DNA from: Phormidesmis priestleyi
GTDB taxonomy: Bacteria; Cyanobacteriota; Cyanobacteriia; Phormidesmidales; Phormidesmidaceae
Length of the DNA: 15,155 bases
Reading direction: 5' to 3'
Assembly: GCA_003242115.1 (NCBI GenBank)
Contig: QBMP01000058.1
Location: forward strand, 2,858-18,012
Shown here: piece after piece, positions 1 through 6,359 of the stretch
Position numbering within the stretch: the first letter of the stretch is position 1
Layout: each line of letters begins with the position of its first letter
The notes under the pieces: model-generated
The model's database searches: none
Seen by the model: only the letters and a program-made list of their open reading frames with translations
Told to the model about the DNA's origin: nothing
Translations under genes and position numbers: made by a program

Positions 1-2
1 AT

Positions 3-920
3 CTAGGGCTCTTCACCTGCATGGTAAGAGCTGCGAACTAGCGGCCCAGAGCGCACATGAGCAAAGCCTAGTTCACGAGCAATGTCACCGAGCTGATCAA
101 ATTCTGCGGGTGTCCAGTATTTTTGGACAGGCAGATGCGCTAGAGAAGGCCGCATGTATTGACCGAGGGTGAGGCGATCGCACCTGACCGCTCGTAAATC
201 CTGCATCGCCTCTATCAGCTCGGCTCTGGTTTCGCCGTGGCCAACCATCAGGCCAGATTTAGTCGGCATAGCCGGATCAATTGCTTTGACGTAGCGTAAG
301 ACGTTGAGCGATCGCTCATATTGTGCCCCTCGTCGCACCGGCCCCTGCAACCGCTTCACCGTCTCTACATTGTGATTAAAGCAAGCAGGCTGCGCTTGAG
401 TCACCACTGCTACCCGCTGCTTTTGCTGCGCTGCCGCCGCCACCCCGCTCCAAAAATCAGGCGTCAGCACCTCAATTTGTGTCAGCGGATTGCGCGCTCG
501 AATGGCCGCCATCGTTTTTACAAACCATCCGGCTCCCCCATCGGCCAAATCATCTCTGGCCACCGCTGTTAGCACCACATAGCGCAGCTTTAGCAAGGCC
601 ACTGACTCAGCTACTTTGGTGGGTTCAGCTTCATCAAGCGGCATCGGTGAATGTCCTTTATCCACCTGGCAAAACGCACAGCTCCTCGTACAGGTCGGCC
701 CCATCAGCAAAAAAGTCGCCGTCTGATTGGCATAGCATTCCCCCCGATTGGGGCAGCGACCCTCCTCACAAATCGTGTGAATCTGCCGCTGCTTAATCAC
801 CTTTTGTACCGTGGATAGCTCACTGGCTTTACCAATCGGCCTTCTGAGCCAGTCTGGCATCGCCAGAATGTCAGGGCGAGTAGGCGATGTCTTAACCGAC
901 GGCTGATCAGGAATGGTCAT
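3..920 (-). CDS. lipA: Lipoyl synthase (radical SAM)
   Basis: This radical SAM enzyme inserts two sulfurs into protein-bound octanoyl groups to make the lipoyl cofactor of 2-oxoacid dehydrogenases and the glycine cleavage system. Both iron-sulfur sites are visible: the auxiliary cluster cysteines C51, C56 and C62 ([12 protein letters not shown]), and the radical SAM CX3CX2C motif C77, C81, C84. The C-terminal RSSYHAGE carries the serine that ligates the auxiliary cluster, and [13 protein letters not shown] is the usual SAM-region motif. At 305 residues the protein is full length. ATG at 920 is used; a second Met at residue 21, just before the conserved [13 protein letters not shown] segment, is a possible alternative start. 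The stop codon lies at 3-5, so the gene is complete. It is transcribed away from the response regulator. Cyanobacteria often carry two lipA genes, and which copy this is cannot be told here. Confidence 0.96.
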   Translation of the reverse strand: MTIPDQPSVKTSPTRPDILAMPDWLRRPIGKASELSTVQKVIKQRQIHTICEEGRCPNRGECYANQTATFLLMGPTCTRSCAFCQVDKGHSPMPLDEAEPTKVAESVALLKLRYVVLTAVARDDLADGGAGWFVKTMAAIRARNPLTQIEVLTPDFWSGVAAAAQQKQRVAVVTQAQPACFNHNVETVKRLQGPVRRGAQYERSLNVLRYVKAIDPAMPTKSGLMVGHGETRAELIEAMQDLRAVRCDRLTLGQYMRPSLAHLPVQKYWTPAEFDQLGDIARELGFAHVRSGPLVRSSYHAGEEP

Positions 921-955
921 AAGCAGGTGAAAAGGTCAGATCTGAAAGTATCTAT

Positions 956-983
956 AGCTTACAAGAGCCAGCTTACAAGAGCC
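956..983. repeat. 14-bp tandem repeat, two copies
   Basis: AGCTTACAAGAGCC occurs twice head to tail and is followed by a partial third copy (CACAAGAAGCC). It lies in the divergent region between lipA and the response regulator. Replication slippage is the simplest origin. A role as a repeated operator is possible, but nothing supports it directly. Confidence 0.75.
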
Positions 984-1147
984 CACAAGAAGCCTATAAG
1001 GTTCTGAATTTATCATTTGTCGTTTCAGTTTGTTTCCTTGCCTGATAATCTGGGCAACTTTAAATCAAGCGTCTAGCAAGAAACCAACGTCTGTCAGGTG
1101 TGAATCTTTCTTCATCTTGCCAGCCATTTGCCAGCTATTTTCCAGTT

Positions 1148-1153
1148 AAGGAG
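1148..1153 (+). promoter_or_regulatory. Shine-Dalgarno AAGGAG that sets a GTG start
   Basis: AAGGAG lies 6 bases upstream of GTG at 1160, an ideal spacing. The upstream in-frame ATG at 1100 has no comparable site. It would also add about 20 residues that do not belong to a receiver domain. This site therefore decides the start of the response regulator. Confidence 0.75.
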
Positions 1154-1159
1154 TTCGTC

Positions 1160-1714
1160 GTGGCCAGCCATAAAATTTTAGTAATCGACGACAGCCGGGT
1201 GATTCGAGCCCGCGTAAGAGACATGCTGCCGCAGGGTAATTTTGAAGTCATTGAAGCCAAAGATGGCATCGAAGGGATTGATGCGATTCGTGCCCAAAAG
1301 CCCAACTTGATTATGCTGGACTTTCTGCTGCCTCGCATGAGCGGCTACGAAGTATACCAAGAGATTCAGACGCAGCCAGAATTTCAAAAAATTCCGCTGG
1401 TGATGATGTCCGGTCGTCGCGAAGAACTCACCGAAAAAATTCAAGAACCCTTCGAGTTTTTTGAATTTATTGAAAAGCCCTTTGAACAAAAAGAGCTGAT
1501 TGGGGCCATTAAAGGCGCAATGGCCAAAGCGCGTAAAGCGCGCCCGCAAGCTACCGGGGCCGCTGCCGCTGCAATTATCACGGCGACAGGCATCAACCCT
1601 GCTGCCGAAGTCGCCGCCCTTCAGCGGCAAATTGATACACTGACTCAAGACGTGGCTGCTCTCAAAGTTCAAAACAACAAAATTCTCGCTTTTATTAGAA
1701 AAAAGCTGGGATAA
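1160..1714 (+). CDS. CheY-like response regulator with C-terminal coiled coil
   Basis: This is a single-domain phosphoreceiver protein of 184 residues, counted from the GTG at 1160. Receiver residues are all in place: acidic pair D10/D11 (VIDDSR), phosphoacceptor D54 (IMLDFLLP), S84 (MMSGR) and K106 (IEKPF). The domain ends near residue 122. An Ala-rich linker follows (about 125-148), then a heptad-like segment at 150-176 (VAALQRQIDTLTQDVAALKV) and a basic end, KKLG. The coiled coil suggests dimerisation or docking rather than DNA binding; no output domain is present. The MASHKILVIDDSRVIR opening is typical of a family widespread in cyanobacteria. The partner kinase is not in the window. An ATG at 1100 would give 204 residues but lacks a ribosome site. 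Confidence 0.88.
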   Translation: MASHKILVIDDSRVIRARVRDMLPQGNFEVIEAKDGIEGIDAIRAQKPNLIMLDFLLPRMSGYEVYQEIQTQPEFQKIPLVMMSGRREELTEKIQEPFEFFEFIEKPFEQKELIGAIKGAMAKARKARPQATGAAAAAIITATGINPAAEVAALQRQIDTLTQDVAALKVQNNKILAFIRKKLG

Positions 1715-1816
1715 AGTGAGACCCTAGTACGACTTGTCTTACATTGCCTCTTCAAATCAGGTGTGAAGGCGTTTCCCAAAACGATTCTTGTTGAGCACTA
1801 TTTCAAAAACTGTCGC

Positions 1817-1858
1817 GCCGCCAATGCCCTTCGCATGGCGGCAAAAACTTTGCGAAGG
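1817..1858. other. Overlapping inverted repeats with two alternative hairpins
   Basis: GCCGCCAATGC (1817-1827) can pair with GCATGGCGGC (1833-1842), with one bulged A and loop CCTTC. CCTTCGCA (1828-1835) can instead pair perfectly with TGCGAAGG (1851-1858). The two foldings share bases 1828-1835 and exclude each other. The site lies between the convergent 3' ends of the response regulator and the FAD oxidoreductase. A terminator, an mRNA-end stabiliser or a small palindromic repeat are all possible. No long T-run directly follows on either strand. Confidence 0.55.
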
Positions 1859-1899
1859 TGAGCTTAATCACTGAAAGAGTGGCAGTCGTTAAAGCGCGT

Positions 1900-3288
1900 T
1901 TAAAAATATAGGGGCGTAGTGGTTTTTTGAGCTGCTGGTGCAGTTAGGCTATCTGGGCTGCGATCGCTTTCCATCGCCTGCCCTAAAAGTTGTTCTAGAA
2001 CTTGTCCCAATGACTTATCTACGATTGTCGAAGATCTGAGCGCCCAGAGGTTGTGCTGTTCGCCCAAAATATTTTTTGCAGCTAGTGAGCCTGTCAGCAT
2101 GGCATGAGTGAGCCCGTAGTCAGTGTGCAGCCCTGAGCGACCAGCTGTTTGCAAATTTTTAAACCGCTCCAGATAATCTTGCACGAGAGCTTGCGCTCTA
2201 ACGCCGCTAATGTGCTGAATGGGATAGGCGTTAGGCTGTCGGATAACGGTGCCTTGCTCAATTAAAGCGTCATCGGTCACAAAGCCAAGGCTCATCAGTT
2301 CTTGCTTCGCTAAATGAATTAGGTCGGCATCGGCTGTAGACCAGAGCGAATCACCTTGGGTACAAAAATAGGTCATTCCCAAGCAGGTTTTGTTGGGATC
2401 AATGCCTTGATGAATGGATTGAGGATCATTCTTGTAGTTTTGAATGCGGCTGACTTTGTAGTCAGGGCTCTGAATGTAAAGCTCACAGTCTAATGATAGA
2501 GACTTTATATTGACTATTATCGGCACCGTGATCGCGCTGCGGTGGCTGAGGCTATTAGCCGCTTGCAGAATGGCCGGTGGGGGCGGTGGATCAAGTCGCT
2601 GGATGAGGTCACTCAAAGGCAGTGTGGAGATGAAATGGCTGCTGGCGATCGCAGTAATTTCATCCCCTTTTTGGACAAAAATTCGCGATACGCGATAGTT
2701 TGAATGTTTTATTCGCAGCACACGGGTATTTTTTTGCACAGTAGCAGACATGGATGCTGCTATTGATGAGTACTGTTTCCAGCTTGATTTTCCTTCAAAG
2801 GTGTTGGGCGCAAAAGGCAACAGCTCGGATTGCAGCTTACCGCCCGAAATTCCCCAGATTTTTTGGATGTAGGTCTCGAAAAAGATGCGATATAAATGCC
2901 CGCCAAAGCGCTCTAATAACCAGCTCTCTAGCGTTTTAGGATAAGGATCTAGAGAAGGGTCTAAAACGGGTAGCAAAATGGCGGTGGTGCGAGCCTTGAG
3001 GCTGCTAAAGGTAGACAGGGCCGTGTCAATAGGGCCAAGATGCTTGAGTGCGTTGGTGAGTGAAAGCGGATAGTTGAACAGGCGATCGCGGTAATAAATG
3101 CGGCAGGGCTCAGCCGCAAGATAGCGGCCAAGCTGAAAGCAGTAGCCTTGATAAGCTTCGGTATGAAAGAGGCCACCGATTTTATCAGAAGGCTCCAAGA
3201 GCAAAAACTGGCGATTGTTTTTAGCGAGTTCATGAGCGGCTGTTAAGCCTGCTGGCCCTGCACCTATGACGACAGTGGGAGAAACCAT
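1900..3288 (-). CDS. FAD-dependent amine-oxidase/UDP-galactopyranose-mutase-like oxidoreductase
   Basis: The 462-residue flavoprotein has an N-terminal dinucleotide-binding motif VVIGAGPAGLTAAHEL (G9, G11, G14), an acidic end to strand 2 (LLEPS) and GG at 38-39. Its central block (RIYYRDRLFNYPLSL, LESWLLERFGGHLYRIFFETYIQKIWG) and its C-terminal flavin-contacting block (GLHTDYGLTHAMLTGSLAAKNILG) match a family related to protoporphyrinogen oxidase and UDP-galactopyranose mutase, often found beside polysaccharide genes. As recalled from that family, two conserved stretches are missing: the GGHRFF segment after FxxG (around residue 54) and the stretch after the WG motif (around 150-165). The frame is intact. 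The gene may be a diverged paralog with altered or lost activity. The substrate is unknown. ATG at 3288 is the natural start. Confidence 0.75.
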   Translation of the reverse strand: MVSPTVVIGAGPAGLTAAHELAKNNRQFLLLEPSDKIGGLFHTEAYQGYCFQLGRYLAAEPCRIYYRDRLFNYPLSLTNALKHLGPIDTALSTFSSLKARTTAILLPVLDPSLDPYPKTLESWLLERFGGHLYRIFFETYIQKIWGISGGKLQSELLPFAPNTFEGKSSWKQYSSIAASMSATVQKNTRVLRIKHSNYRVSRIFVQKGDEITAIASSHFISTLPLSDLIQRLDPPPPPAILQAANSLSHRSAITVPIIVNIKSLSLDCELYIQSPDYKVSRIQNYKNDPQSIHQGIDPNKTCLGMTYFCTQGDSLWSTADADLIHLAKQELMSLGFVTDDALIEQGTVIRQPNAYPIQHISGVRAQALVQDYLERFKNLQTAGRSGLHTDYGLTHAMLTGSLAAKNILGEQHNLWALRSSTIVDKSLGQVLEQLLGQAMESDRSPDSLTAPAAQKTTTPLYF

Positions 3289-3871
3289 AAAACAAAAGCC
3301 TTTTGAACCCTTACTAAAGCCTGATTACTTAGATCAGCGTTGTTAACTTTTTGCTAACTTTAAAAATTAGCCTTGAGGAAGCACAAAGGTCGCTTCTCTA
3401 GCAAAACGACTGGCAAAACGACTGGCAAAACTATTAGTGAAATTACTGATTCGATATATAAAATCATAGAGGCTGTCAATGGCTCAGCGATCGCACTACA
3501 ACCAATCTGCACAAATCTCTCCTGCTTTAGAAAGCTTTTGTAAAGATCACGCTTTTACAGAAACCTCTGAAATAAGCGCAATTTGAGACAAACCCTGTAA
3601 GCCAACGCAGATTTTACAATTCTCAATACATCCTATTTATAGCTGCCGGATGCGATCGCGGTTAAAAACAATAAGCCTTCAAACTGTCCTCATAAAACGC
3701 TCATATTCATAGATCATACTTTGAGTAATACCACGTAGCTGAGGCTACACAATTGAGACAAGCGCTATCCGCATTTGTCATGCTATTGATGACAACAGCC
3801 TGAGGCTCTACGAAAAATGGAGATGAAATGGCTCATCAAGGTGTTTGAAGTTGGCTAAGGGTGAACTAGCG
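3289..3871. other. Gene-poor region, 583 bases
   Basis: No convincing gene was found here between two divergently transcribed genes, so promoters for both should lie within it. It holds an imperfect 12-bp tandem repeat at 3401-3432, two HIP1 octamers (3487-3494, 3652-3659) and a short hairpin GTAGC-TGAG-GCTAC near 3736. I see no tRNA-like or riboswitch-like pattern. The right half is AT-rich. A 13-codon open frame at 3817-3858 has no ribosome site. Confidence 0.5.
3401..3432. repeat. 12-bp tandem repeat (2.7 copies)
   Basis: GCAAAACGACTG is repeated at 3401 and 3413 and continues as GCAAAACT at 3425. It lies about 110 bases upstream of the FAD oxidoreductase start. It looks like a slippage repeat, and no function can be read from it. 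Confidence 0.75.
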
Positions 3872-4468
3872 ATGAACTATGTGCAGCTAATCGAAAATAG
3901 CGTAGAGAGTTGGAACGGCTGGCGGCTAGATCATCCGGATCTGCGACCAAATTTGAGCGGGGCAAACTTGAGCCGGGACTATTTGTTTGAGGCAAATCTC
4001 AGTGATGCTGACCTTAGGGGCGCAGATCTCAGCCACGCCTGTTTGATTGGGGCGAATCTCAGCAGATCTAACCTCAGTGGGGCTAACTTGTGCGGCGCAT
4101 ATATAAGCGAAGCAAATTTGTTCTGCGCTAATCTCCGACAGGCGCAGCTAACAGGTGCGAGCTTAAGAGGAACGGATCTTCGCGACGCTGACTTATTTGA
4201 AGCCCAAATAGCAGATGCTGATCTAGCGATGGCTAATCTGACGGGCACCTGCCTATCGATCACATTTCATACGTCTTCGCTGATGCCCGCCCCGCCCAGT
4301 AGATCCAGTAGACCCAGCAAATCCAGTCCGCCTACTGCCACCCGTCCAGCGCAGACAGCAACCTACTGCGGGAATTATCTTGTTTTTGATCTAGGCTTAC
4401 GCCATCTTTCAAACCCAACGTCTGAAAAGCGCCTTATTCCTATTCCCACGCCCAGATTTAGCCATTAG
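3872..4468 (+). CDS. Pentapeptide-repeat protein
   Basis: From ATG at 3872 the protein has 198 residues. Residues 1-27 (MNYVQLIENSVESWNGWRLD...) form a helical cap seen in cyanobacterial members. Residues 28-128 are about 20 consecutive A(D/N)Lxx pentads (for example SGANL, SDADL, RGADL), which fold as a right-handed quadrilateral beta-helix in known structures. Such proteins usually act in protein-protein contact; the partner is unknown. The last 70 residues leave the repeat abruptly and are Ser/Pro/Thr-rich (PPSRSSRPSKSSPP), unlike a normal cap, which suggests a changed 3' end. A TTG at 3845 would add nine residues, but ATG at 3872 has AAGGG ten bases upstream and fits the family start. No signal peptide is visible, so a cytosolic location is likely. 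Confidence 0.85.
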   Translation: MNYVQLIENSVESWNGWRLDHPDLRPNLSGANLSRDYLFEANLSDADLRGADLSHACLIGANLSRSNLSGANLCGAYISEANLFCANLRQAQLTGASLRGTDLRDADLFEAQIADADLAMANLTGTCLSITFHTSSLMPAPPSRSSRPSKSSPPTATRPAQTATYCGNYLVFDLGLRHLSNPTSEKRLIPIPTPRFSH

Positions 4469-4484
4469 CACTCGTTATTCTAAA

Positions 4485-4757
4485 TCAGCTAAAAAACTGC
4501 CTGACTGCCGGTATACGAGATAAAACAACATAGTCCAAAGCAACACAGCGACGAGCGAAAGCCCCATCAGCGGCAGCACAAGCCCCAAAACAGCCACCAT
4601 CACTAACGGAACCCGCCAGACCAAAATATTTGCCCATATGAATAGAGATGCCCATTTCAACGGCTCTTGGCACCAGGCCATAGTCTTTCCAGCCCACACT
4701 GGCTAGTAGCTCACCGCTATGAAATTCGATCAGCGCTAGCCAAAGGTTCAGAGATAC
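4485..4757 (-). pseudogene. Decayed C-terminus of a PepSY-associated TM protein
   Basis: Read on the minus strand, one frame gives LIEFHSGELLASVGWKDYG then AVEMGISIHMGKYFGLA, a hallmark of the C-terminal part of PepSY/TM (PiuB-like) membrane proteins. At about 4611-4616 the homology moves by one base into a second frame (VPLVMVAVLGLVLPLMGLSL, the membrane helix). Around 4530-4545 it returns to the first frame for a family-like end, LDYVVLSRIPAVRQFFS, with a stop at 4485-4487. The +1 shift is therefore compensated by a -1 shift. An in-frame stop at 4758-4760 closes the upstream side, and the N-terminal PepSY domain and first helices are absent. The segment between the two helices also seems shortened. 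Intact relatives handle metal or redox functions at the cell membrane. This copy cannot make that protein. Confidence 0.72.
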
Positions 4758-4822
4758 TCATGATTTGCAGACTTTTCCAAGCTTTAAGAATTGCCTAAGT
4801 ATCTCTACTGAATTTTGAGAAG

Positions 4823-4872
4823 TCAAAAGACAGCCTGTCGCGGCCCACTGCCTTTGACAGGTTGTCTTTTGA
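4823..4872. repeat. 17-bp inverted repeat with 16-base loop
   Basis: The left arm 4823-4839 (TCAAAAGACAGCCTGTC) pairs with the right arm 4856-4872 (GACAGGTTGTCTTTTGA) at 16 of 17 positions. The single exception is a G/T wobble. The A-run on one side and T-run on the other give it the form of a bidirectional terminator. It stands upstream of both neighbours (the PepSY remnant on the left and the repeat protein on the right), so it ends neither. It may be left over from a deleted gene, or may be an operator or small palindromic element. Confidence 0.7.
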
Positions 4873-4953
4873 TTAACGTGAGCAGGTCGTTTATTATTTG
4901 ACGGTCTTAAGAAAATAGACGCTTACTTTTATAGCAATGCTCCAACTCGATCT

Positions 4954-5292
4954 ATGGTCACTTACCCGCCCAAAAGAAAGATTCTCTCTGTGGGTATTGG
5001 CGCTCATGGCATCGTGGCAGTGGGCGTCACAGCTCACGGCATTGTCTCCATCGGCATTATCTCTCACGGCATTGTTTCCATTGGCGTGATCTCGATGGGC
5101 GTTTTTTCAACAGGGCTAATCTCTATGGGAGTACTAGCAGGTGGCCTCGTCTCTATGGGGATTTTGACGGCTGGCCCTTCGAGCATGAGCTTAATGAATC
5201 ACAGCGCTGAACACACGAGCGAGCAGATGATGGAGATGCCAGCAGAAAATTCATTAGAAACGCCTCCACAACACGACCATTCAAAGCACTAA
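4954..5292 (+). CDS. Gly-pentad repeat protein with His/Met ladder and His/Met-rich tail
   Basis: I do not recognise a named family for this 112-residue protein. After a short basic start (TYPPKRK), residues 14-78 are thirteen near-perfect pentads G-[I/V/L]-x-x-x (GIGAH, GIVAV, GVTAH, GIVSI and so on). Every second pentad ends in His or Met: H18, H28, H38, M48, M58, M68, M78. From K9 to H83 there is no charged side chain except possibly protonated His, so the block is either a compact beta-solenoid or membrane-embedded. The tail (80-112) is acidic and rich in His and Met (H83, H87, M92, M93, M95, and HDHSKH at the end). The pattern suggests binding of copper or another soft metal; this is inference. 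There is no clear Shine-Dalgarno site. The 3' end lies 6 bases from that of the convergent M23 gene, and a PepSY remnant lies upstream. Confidence 0.8.
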   Translation: MVTYPPKRKILSVGIGAHGIVAVGVTAHGIVSIGIISHGIVSIGVISMGVFSTGLISMGVLAGGLVSMGILTAGPSSMSLMNHSAEHTSEQMMEMPAENSLETPPQHDHSKH

Positions 5293-5298
5293 TGCTGG

Positions 5299-6240
5299 CT
5301 ATTCCTGAGGGGGGTCGCCCGTGACTGCCGACTCTAAATATTTCGTAGCGGGCGGCACGTATTCGCCATCTATCTTGACCCGAAAGTCGTAGTGAACGCC
5401 TGTACCAAGGCCGCTATTACCTGAGTAGGCAATTCTTTCGCCTGCTTTGGCAGCACCCTGCTGACAGCCTTTTTCAGAGGTATGTAATGACTGAAACGTG
5501 TAGCCAGGATATGATTTTGCGATTTGATCGACTACCCAGCCACCGCCGCCATCATCCCACCAGCACTTAACCGTAACCGGATCGCCTACTTGGCCCACCG
5601 CATAGATCGGGGTGCCAATGTCCATCGCCAAGTCCACACCGTTGTGAGGAACATTCGGTTCGCCAGTGACCGGATGAAATGGACGAATGCCGTATTCGTC
5701 ACTGACTTCGTAGCCTGCGACGATATCGCCTGTTTTAGGGGTGATAATATTTTCGATGCTTTCACGATCCAGAATCAGATTAGTAGAAATCAGGCGATTT
5801 GCGATGTAGAGCAGTGCGCTAATAATCATGGCTGCGCACAGGCCGGTAATGATTAGCTTTGGAAAAGAAGTCGTTGACGAGACGAGAGCATCTTCTGTAT
5901 CGTCATCTACCGGCGTGGCGGTGTGGATGTGAATATGCTGAGGCAGCGGTGGCGGTGACTGAAAAAAAGGAACGGATGGCTGAGCGGCTGGATTGCGGGT
6001 TGGATTGTGCAGCGGATCGAGCGCGATCGCATCACTCTCGATTACCGCTAGCTCGCCGCTGCCAATTTTTTCCAGCAAATCAGAAACGCTGCTGCATCCA
6101 GCCGCTAGTGCTGCTGCCTTGGCTCCATGCCATCCGGGCGCACTGACCGTTACCCGACAAGGCTGCTTCGGCTCATTACGACGAACCGCAGAGCTTCGAG
6201 AGAGTGGCTCAGAAGGCTTAAAAGAGGAATGAGGAGTCAC
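5299..6240 (-). CDS. Membrane-anchored M23 (LytM-like) peptidase-fold protein with RHH-like N-terminus
   Basis: The 313-residue protein has three parts. Residues 28-68 (VTVSAPGWHGAKAAALAAGCSS...LLEKIGSGEL) look like the ribbon-helix-helix-type segment that cyanobacterial proteins use for DNA or protein contact. A Pro-rich linker with HIHIHT (102-107) follows. A single membrane helix (about 129-151) places the rest outside the cytoplasm. Residues 165-300 are an M23 fold: HNGVDLA (H199, D203), LHT (H253) and TGVHYDFRV (H283, D285). Standard M23 enzymes have HxH at the last site; here it is HxD, so a zinc-binding or catalytic change is possible and a scaffold role is an alternative. GTG at 6240 is the only plausible start, since the first internal Met lies inside the membrane helix. 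The gene is divergent from corA, with 119 bases between. Confidence 0.8.
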   Translation of the reverse strand: MTPHSSFKPSEPLSRSSAVRRNEPKQPCRVTVSAPGWHGAKAAALAAGCSSVSDLLEKIGSGELAVIESDAIALDPLHNPTRNPAAQPSVPFFQSPPPLPQHIHIHTATPVDDDTEDALVSSTTSFPKLIITGLCAAMIISALLYIANRLISTNLILDRESIENIITPKTGDIVAGYEVSDEYGIRPFHPVTGEPNVPHNGVDLAMDIGTPIYAVGQVGDPVTVKCWWDDGGGGWVVDQIAKSYPGYTFQSLHTSEKGCQQGAAKAGERIAYSGNSGLGTGVHYDFRVKIDGEYVPPATKYLESAVTGDPPQE

Positions 6241-6359
6241 TTAAAGCAATATCACTAAAGTGGAAGTCAAAGATAGTGGAATTCAAAGATCAAAATGGAT
6301 AAGACCGAAACATAATAGCCTAAACCTAAAGCAAGCCGCTCTTTCACTCTATAAACCCA

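Noticed and set aside
1100..1159. N-terminal extension of the response regulator from ATG 1100
   Set aside because: No ribosome site, and the added residues do not fit a receiver domain, while GTG 1160 has AAGGAG at ideal distance.
3817..3858. 13-codon upstream open frame (MEMKWLIKVFEVG) before the pentapeptide gene
   Set aside because: No ribosome site and no leader-peptide hallmark such as a run of one amino acid or an attenuator hairpin.
3289..3871. CRISPR array or tRNA in the gene-poor stretch
   Set aside because: The only repeat is a short 12-bp tandem with no spacers, and no cloverleaf or CCA-like end was recognised.
3979..4263. Repetitive 94-residue minus-strand frame
   Set aside because: The Ala/Ser/Lys repeats are the reverse reading of the pentapeptide repeats.
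4823..4872. Insertion sequence or MITE bounded by the inverted repeat
   Set aside because: Only 50 bases in total, with no visible target-site duplication and no transposase nearby.
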